The position numbers and the translations under genes were made by a program. DNA of 64,000 nucleotides from Gigantopelta aegis (taxonomy: Eukaryota; Mollusca; Gastropoda; Neomphalida; Peltospiridae): positions 37,650,492 to 37,714,491 of the forward strand of contig NC_054701.1 of the NCBI RefSeq assembly GCF_016097555.1, read 5' to 3'. The notes beneath the pieces are model-generated. The model was not told where the DNA came from. It made no database searches and saw only the letters and a program-made list of their open reading frames with translations. Within the stretch, counting starts at the first letter, position 1, and every line of letters begins with the position of its first letter. Positions 12,212-21,200 of the stretch are shown here, piece after piece.

Positions 12212-15200
12212 CCCGGACCATATAGATCGGACTTTAAACTTTTAGACCTCCGTTCAAAATTATGTCGAAATTATTCTTTTTTTAATATTATTAAATAGTC
12301 CGATCCTCTCTTCTTTCTCTTATTTATTTTTGGACTGTCCATCTAAAATGCTCCAAATTATATAAATATTCGGCCGAGCAGTCAATTCTTTTTATTTTTG
12401 GCTTGTAACTTCTTTTCTTTTTTTCTTTTTTTTTAAATTCTATTAATTTTTTTACTAATAGCTATTTTCAAAATTTTGCCCATTTTCAACTCTATCCTAC
12501 CCCCATCTCGAGTCAGCCCACCGATCTTATCGGAGGTCGGACTCTGGATGGGCGTGTTAGAAACCTTTGTGGTGTATGGACACGTTAAATTGTTATCTGT
12601 CTATATCAGATGTAATTTGCCCTTTGTTACTAAATTACTTAAAACAATATTGACAACGAAACTATGTTGACAGAACACAAAAACCTCCCTGAAGCTGTGG
12701 AATAGTCCATTGTTATTTTTATGTGCGCATGCGTTAGCTTAAAGCCTTTGATAACACTGAAAGATAGACTTGGCCACGGCAATTGTGTCCTAGAATAAAT
12801 TTAATAAAGATAATTAAATATGATTAGTTTTTACTGTATTTTGTATGTAACATTTGAACCACCGTATTTTAAGTTAAGTTAACATTAATTATCACTGCTA
12901 TTTATTTATGTTAAAACAATAATTTAAAAAAACGTATAGAAACTGCAACTAACCGCATCACTGGCATTGTTTTCAACAGAGAGACACTTACCATGTCTGA
13001 GGTAAAATGTTCATAGCTATGAACTAATCCATTTGTCCACGCCTTCTCAGTGTATTACTAGTTGTCAATTAATTCATTGTTACAGCCACTCAACAGTTTA
13101 CAGTCAGTCTATGTGATAGCAAGTGGCTTGCCCCATGAAAGAAATAAACATCATTTTTGTTTTTCACTTGGAAAGGCTACATCAAAGCAACTGCCAGCCA
13201 GAGTGAAATTGACAAGTGTTACAATGTTTTAATCTGTTACACTGAACCGGCCTTGGTGGTGCAGTGGTTAAGCCATCGGACTACAGTCTGGTAGGTACAG
13301 AGTTCGCAGCCCAGTACCGGCTCCAACCCAGAGCGAGTTCTTAAGGGCTCATTGGGTAGGTGTATGGCCACTACACCCTCTTCTCTCTCACTAACCACTA
13401 ACCAACTAACTAACCCACTGTCCTAGACAGACAGCCCAGATAGCTGAGGTGTGTGCCCAGGACAGCGTGCTTGAACCTTAATTGGATATAAGCACGAAAA
13501 TAAGTTGAAATTGAAAATTGTTACACTGCATTGAGGGGGGGGGGGACTTTGATTTCATGTTATTACATTTGAGTTGAATCGTTTGTGTTTTTCTTTCAAG
13601 AGGTTTGACCCTTCGTGAACTTACAGCAGGCTTGCAGATAAAAAATTTGTTAACTCATTATAAATTATTTTTACAACATTCATATTGGGTCTTTGTTTCT
13701 AGAATAAGATGCTTACAGACCTGTAGGTATGACATCTGGAGTGGGGAAGACACCGTCTAGTTGGGGGGGGGTGGGGGGAGGCAGAAGCCAGATTTTAATC
13801 TGTATATGGAATAGGAAACCCCCCCCCCCACATACATTTGTGGGGGTGGGGGGAGGAAGGGGCAGACACAGGTCTCTTCCCCCGGTTCCTACAGGAGGAG
13901 GAGTGGGTACAGGTCTGGCTTACATCATGTTAATAATTTTATTCATTATTAAATATTTCAAATTTTCTAATTAATTAATTAAATAAGCAAAATAAACACT
14001 ACGCTTCTTATATTTTGTTCAATGCACATTAGCATCTGCAACAAAATATACTGTAACATTAGTACACTGTAGCTGAAATCGGTTGACAATTAACAGTTGC
14101 TAATTTAAGCTATGTATATTTCGCCTGCACATGGAAATTGAGCTTTGCCAAGTAACACGGTTTCACTACTCAACACCCCTCAGAACAATAGGTGTGAACT
14201 GTGGAAAAGCTGTGTGCAACAAACTGCAACGTGAATATTAGTAGCTAGACATAACAACAATAAACACAACTACAGATTTATAACAACAATGCAGAATTAA
14301 AAATATTTGATCTTACAAAATTTATACTGTTATTTTATTTATTATTATTTTAAAATACATGTATAAACAAGTAAAACACATACATGTATCGGCATTCAGA
14401 CAATTTTCTGCAGTTAAGAGTAAGATAGACTGTCCACAAGGCATTTGTAAAGTTTACCGTTGGTTATAATCTGGAAGTGGGGCTCTATCGGATAATCGGT
14501 TATACCGGTTATTGGCATAAATTTAACACGCACCGGGGCTATGCAATTAAGTGGATTTGACTGTATATATATATATATATATATATACATATATATACAT
14601 ATTTGTATAATGTAAAGTTTAATTGTTTCTATCAAAATACTTTTTTTTTCTTGTTTCAGGAGATAAGTCTTTTTCTTTAAAATTGTTACTAATTTTGTTG
14701 ATTTTTTTTTTTTCAGTCTGGAACACCAAATGATACCAAGATTTTAGAATTGAAAGCAGAAGAAAAAAGGAAATATCTTAAAGATTTAGGTATTATTTTA
14801 CCTTTAAAATTTATATGCAGTGACAAAAAAAAATAACAACCTTAAAAATATGTGGGGTTTGATCTTATTTCAACTGCCAATCAATAAAATACATGGGGCA
14901 AAGAATTCAAGTTTATAGTGATGACTAGTAAAATTAAGTTAGTTAAAACAGTTTTCTTACTGTTTTGCTAAGGCATTAGATTTTCTCAATATTAAAATGT
15001 ATTAAACATACTTTGATATGTCCAAAATGATGTTGCAAACATTCAGCAAATTTGGGGACAGCAAGTTTATCAAGGTTTTGATTTTAAAGTCATATATTTG
15101 AACTTAACTTCTAGGCCCAGGGCTTGAATTTAACAGCGGCATGGAAGGCATTTACATTAGTTTCAATATAATTTGCTGTAGGTCACGGTCTTTACTGATG

Positions 15201-18200
15201 ACCGTGTCTTGCTGCCGGATAAAAATTAATTCCATCTGTTGAAGGAATAATATCTGATTTTAATTTTGTGTTTGTTTGTTTAAAAAGTTACTGGTTTAAA
15301 ATCGCTGTAGGCAGGATTAACAGCCCTCTACATTGTGACCAATTTGGTCGCATATGCGATCATTATTTTCATTTGGTGTTTAAAACGTTTCATCCCATGT
15401 GTATAAAAATTAGAAGCGGGTGCCATCCGGCTCCTAGATGGAAAAGATAGCGTAGAGGACTGCTTAAAATTACAAAAAGATAACAAATTCTTAAATTGGA
15501 TCCCTGCAGGTCAGAATACTGACAGCAAGGATAATTCCCCGTTTGTGTATTATAGAAAGGCAGATAGAGCAAAGGAATCAACAGAAGATGAAGGAACAGG
15601 AGCTAGAGAGGATGGCTGAACACTGGGCCGAGAGGTCCAGTCACGGCCCTCCGGTTGTTGATGTCTTCGATGGCGAGGTCACAGGACGCACCAGTAGTGC
15701 CCCACATCCAGCCACGAGTCTAGAAACTGATGAGATGTGCAAGCACCTGCGTGGCCAGCACATTGTCCTGGATCCAGTCACTCACAGAGAGTTGGAAGAG
15801 AAGAAGAGGAGGCATCTTGAGTACCAGGTAAGTGCTGCCGAGATCTACAGCATCAGTTGTGAGATAAATGTTAGATTATAGTCCTTCCCACGGAGAACAC
15901 CCTTTTTTTTGTACAATAGAATTTACTACAAGTTATTTATTTCTGAGCCGATTGTTTTCTAAATTGCACACAAAACACTTTTACTTTTATTCTTACGTCA
16001 AACCAAACTGAAATTATTTACAAAAAATATTTTTTTAAGAGGATGGGACGGACTATAGGTCACTTATTTATTTTGGGTGATTTATTATCAGGTTTAGGAT
16101 TTTTTGTGGAGGGTGGGTAAAGAACATGAGCCAACTTTTGCACAACAGGAAAGAATGTTGGTTGGATGCGGTTGCCACTAGAGGGAGATTGGGTACATTT
16201 TCTGTTATCCCTGCCTTATCTGCCCTTGATATTTTAACCTTCTGACTGCTGGATTAATTTTTGACAAAAATCAAGTTAAGAGTAGTTAATGTTGTTTAAA
16301 ATTATGCAAAACAAATTGATAGTCGTGTTTATTTATGCACATATGTGGCCAGATGTCCTGTATTTACAACCATTATTCCCAATCATTGTGCTTTACTGAC
16401 CATAACATTTTTTGGAAACAAAATATGATTCATGTCCCAATATTTCATGATTTTTGTTGTTCATAAAACAGTCAAATGTATGATCAAATTAGCTGTCACA
16501 ATCAGCTATCAATTCCACAAAATGATTGTGATGTTTTGCTATTGAAAATACTCACCAAAAACACCTTTTCAACAAAAACAATCCAAGGATTTCTTCACAC
16601 AAGTCCTTAGCCATATGTCTGACGCCATATAACTGGGGGCGGGACGTAGCCCAGTGGTAAAGCATTCGCTTGATGTGCGGTCAATCTAGGATCAATTCCT
16701 GTCGGTGGACTCATTGGGCTATTTCTCGTTCCAGCCAGTGCTCCACAACTGGTGTATCAAAGGTTGTGGTATGTACTATCCTGTCTGTGGGATGGTGCAT
16801 ATAGAAGATCCCTTGCTGCTAATCGAAAAGAGAAGCCCATCAAGTGGCGATAGCGGGTTTCCTCCATCAATATCTGTGTGGTCCTAACCATATGTCCGAC
16901 GCCAATAAACCATAAATGAAATGTGTTGAGTGCGTTGTTAAATCAAACATTTCCTTCCTTCCATATAACCGTAAATAAAATGTGTTGAGTGTGTTGTTAA
17001 ATAAAACATTTCCTTCCTTCCACACAAAAAAAAGAAGTAAAGCAGCCATTATTAATCTCGGTCAAAGTTATTTCCTGTTGTTTTATTATTTCCGGTCAGT
17101 CACATGTGCCAAATGGCGGGAAATATAAATTAATTAATGCACAGCAGTGTGTTGGCTTGTGTGATGTCGGGTCATATATCTCGCTTACAGTATCTAGAAT
17201 GTTAAAATAAATAGTTTTGACTGGTATTTTGAAGTGATATTGGGGTTTTTCTGTTAATACTGATAAAGCCCAAGTATTTTATTTTATTCTGAGGGTGTTT
17301 TTCACTCAACCATGTTTGTTTGTGGAATAACAATGAAATGTATGTGAGATGGCATAATTCCCTCTTTTTTGCTATCAGGTAACAATACTTTTTTCCTCTT
17401 CTTTTTTTTTTTCATTTTGTTTTTCTTGGTATGTCACTGTCGTGAAAGTGGCATGTGAGTTAAAGTATTATTCAGCAATGTCAGAAGCACCAATTGGTGT
17501 GTTTTTGGTGTTGTTAAGTTTACACCACAACACCTTTTCACTCCATAATGTAGAGCACTGCAACTTTATTTGTATGTTTCTGCTACTTTCGTAGGATGCT
17601 GTCCGACATCAGATAGAGGAAAAGCAGAAACAGAAACATATGGAAAGGGAACGTAAACGGCTGGAAGAAATGGAGGAAGAGCTTAAACTGCAAAAACAAC
17701 GAGATGTCTTGCAGAAACAGTACGAAGAAGAACAAAACAAACTGAAAAATAAAGAGGTACATATATATTACAGTTTGATGTTGATTTCATTGCTTTGTTT
17801 GTTGTACCATTTAATAATATCAGGGTCTCTTCTTTATAAATAAGTAACTCTTTGTTTCAGGTTTTATTGATAGTACTTTGTCACACCCATATGGGATTTT
17901 TACAGTTCCAACCAGTGTACCACAACTGGTATGTGCTGTCCTGTCTATGGGAAAGTATATAAAAAATCCCTTGCTACTAATGGAAAAATGTAGCGGATTT
18001 GATCTTTGTGTCAGAATTAACAAATGATTGACATTAAATAGCCAGTGATTAATTAATCAATATGCTCTAGTGTTGTCAAACTAGAAAAAAACAAAAACTT
18101 TTAAATTTGAGGCTGAATATTATGCATTCTTAAAATTAAAATGAACCTTTTTAGTCAAAGAAGCCAATGTAAATTAACTGATGCACTTTATGACATTAAT

Positions 18201-21200
18201 CTTAAGCTTGTAATCTTCAACAAATATATAGCTTATCACTTTCTCTAAATCACTGCTCACAAACAGCACTATAAAATATTTAAGCAGCTTAAGTCTAAAG
18301 TCAAGGGACACACTTAGAATTCAGATTCAAAGGTTTTAGCAAATGCCAATCAGTTTGAATAAAGCTTAACACAATCTACCTTTGTGATTCTTTCATCAAT
18401 TCCCTAAAGCATTGGTTCAGATTGCATATACTGGTAGTTAGGCAAGACTTTGTATATTCTTTATTTGTGCTTGTTTAGTAATTTTGTTCCCTTTTTCTCA
18501 CTTCCTCAGGAGGATCGACAACACAAGATTGATCAGTTGAAGTCTGCAATGGATGAGGCGAGAGAGAACGCCCAACGCGAGAAGGTGATGCGGCGTCTGC
18601 AACGGCTGGAACAGGGAGGCCATGACGTCAGCTACCTCAAGGCACAGTTGCAAAGTGTGTAGCACACGATAGTATAGATTCTTTCCTTGTTTGTACTGAG
18701 ATAAAGTTAAATGATGATCTGAGCAGGCAGGCGACTTGTGTGTTCCTAGCATTTAGGTTTTGTTCTGTATATTAGTTTTAGATGGAATGATTATTATATT
18801 TTTTGTATTTTTTAATTATGTTTTAACTAATTTATTGTCCCAGATCACAAATGGTAACAGTAGTAATGTGATAGAGGAAGTCTGCATAAGACAGTAAGGA
18901 CTTCTTACCAACCTACAAGACGTTACATACCTTTGATTTGCCAGTTGTAAACAACAGTTGGAACTGGAAATAACCAAGTGGGTCTACTGTGGTAGACAAT
19001 TCACAGACATATCACATCTCGGGCCATTGCTCTACCACTGTAATACTCCCGGCTTTAAAATAATTTAATTAATCTCTTCAATTTTATCTTACAGATTCTA
19101 ATTGCTAGATTAAAATACTTGATTTTAAATCTGTTTTCCACGTGAATATTTGAGCATATTTAACACTGCATAATGTGTTCTCCACAATAAAAGCCTTTTT
19201 GTAGTGAGATGGAATTATGCAAAATTTCACAATTTAACTATTTTACTTATATTCTTTTCAACGGGGAATGCCTTTTTTCATACTATGGAATTTAGAACAA
19301 GTTATTTATTTTTGAGTAGTGTTTATGTTTAAAGTTTATAAATATGACGATAACAGTCTGTCACTATCATTGTTTGCATGTTTGCTTTTAACATTCTTGC
19401 AGCCATGTCACCCAGAGGTGCGAACATAGAAAGCACCAACATTCCAGAACTGGACCTGACTGCCAGGACCAGTTACAACCAGTTGGTGACACACTTGCCC
19501 GAGATCTCGACAAGAAATACGGACATAATGTTCGGTCAGTACAACCACGAACCGTACATTACAGATCGAGTGCTGACCCCGTGTCGGTATCGAGAGCCCA
19601 GCCAGCCGCATTGTGAACCAGGTTCACCGCGCAGAGACTTTGGTACACAGACGTTGGGTTAGTGAAAAAATATATATATTATCAGTACATTGTATCACTC
19701 GGGCCAAAAAAATTAAATGTGTCTGGTTACCCGACCAACTCTAATTTTTTTACCTATTTCTTCAGTTATAAACTTTTGTGTCCACGTTCTGATTTTCAAA
19801 ACAGTGAAAGGACACATCATTTGTTTAAAATGTTACTTTTTTGCTCTTTGCCAAGACTAGTTTAACAGATTTGAGGAAGAAAAAGAATTTTTTTTTATAG
19901 CCTACCTATCTACCCTACCCTAAATGTTTTTGCATATATTACCAGAATCATACATATTTTTTTTATTTGGCCTTACCTCGTAACACTGTTCGGAGTGTGC
20001 TTCTATTGTAATGTGATTCCGACCAATAGAGCCTTTTTAATGACTGTCATTTACGTATTAAATACATCTTGTTTGGAATGGCTGCACCGGCCTCAGTGGT
20101 GTCATGATTAAGCCATCAGAAAGAAGGCTGGTCGGTACTGGGTTTGCAGCCCGGTACTGGCTCCAACCCATAGCGAGTATTAATGACTCATTAGGACCAC
20201 TACACCCTCTTCTCTCTCACTAACCACTAACAATTAACAACTAACCCACTGTCATGGACACAGAGCCCAGATAGCAGAGGTGTATGCCTAGGACAGTGTA
20301 CTCGAACCTTAATTGGATATAAGCACGAAAAATAAGTTAAAATGAATGGCAGTGCCTGAATATTCAGTGTGTTCTGGTTATATTAATATTTGTAGAAGCT
20401 GAACCTGAATTTTGCTTCCTAATAATGTTGCTAGTATGAAAAAATATATACTAGATTGTATTAGGTAAGAATAATTATGTTGGTTTATTAATGGAACAAG
20501 ATATTACATGAAAGGATTTAATGAGAAAATTTTGATTCTTGCAGTCTGTTAACTTCTAAATAATTGTTTTCAGACTTTTTATACTGACAAATAATAAAAA
20601 CAGTGAATCGTAGCACTTTTTATAAGCTGATCAACATACATCAAATCAAATTATGGTAGCTAAGACATTTTTTTATTTTGCATAATTTTTCAGGAGTGCA
20701 GTAGAATTCTGCAGTGAGAGTTGCACAGCCTTTATCTTTTTTTGGAAAACTTAATTAAGTTGCTTGTGTTTTTTCACTTAATATTCAGCAGGATTGTCAA
20801 AACAGCCCCATATCTGAAAAATCTATACTCTGCTGTATTTATATGAATGTGCTTTTTAAAAAATATCAATCTGATTTTTCATTCCAGATGGATTGGTTTT
20901 GTCTCAGATTAACCTAGCCCGAGAACCGAGTGATGTTCAAATTGTCTACCGAAAGACATATGAGAGCCAATTTCTCTACGAAGAGAACTTAGGAGGTCCA
21001 ATTAAAAGTGTAAAAAAGGAAGTAGAGAAAAGGGACGTGAAAAGGCTTAAAAACAGAGAGAAATTAAAACCTGGTGATGTAAAGTGGAACTATCAGAATA
21101 GGAAAAATAAGAAAGTCATTAAACAATCTGAGAGAGACCCTTTCTATGAAATGAAACAATCGGAGAGTGAAGTGCGTCGTGCGAAGCGGAAACAGAAACT

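Larger units (their letters stand above)
10599..14562. mobile_element. 4-kb TIR element inside a TA microsatellite, carrying a broken ORF
   Basis: Left end AGTCGAATCCACTTTATTGC and right end (complement) AGTCAAATCCACTTAATTGC, each bordered by a (TA)n run (10565-10599 and 14563-14590). It includes a GC-rich ORF region (10836-11896), a 38-base C tract (12172-12209), GGCCCGGACC and repeated AGTCCGA words downstream, and a SINE at 13245-13518. Composition between 11000 and 11900 is much richer in GC than the flanks, so this interior may itself be a nested insertion. Superfamily not recognised. Confidence 0.6.

Noticed and set aside
13245..13345. tRNA gene
   Set aside because: A and B box-like words are present, but the sequence recurs at several loci with SINE tails and target duplications and does not form a full cloverleaf.
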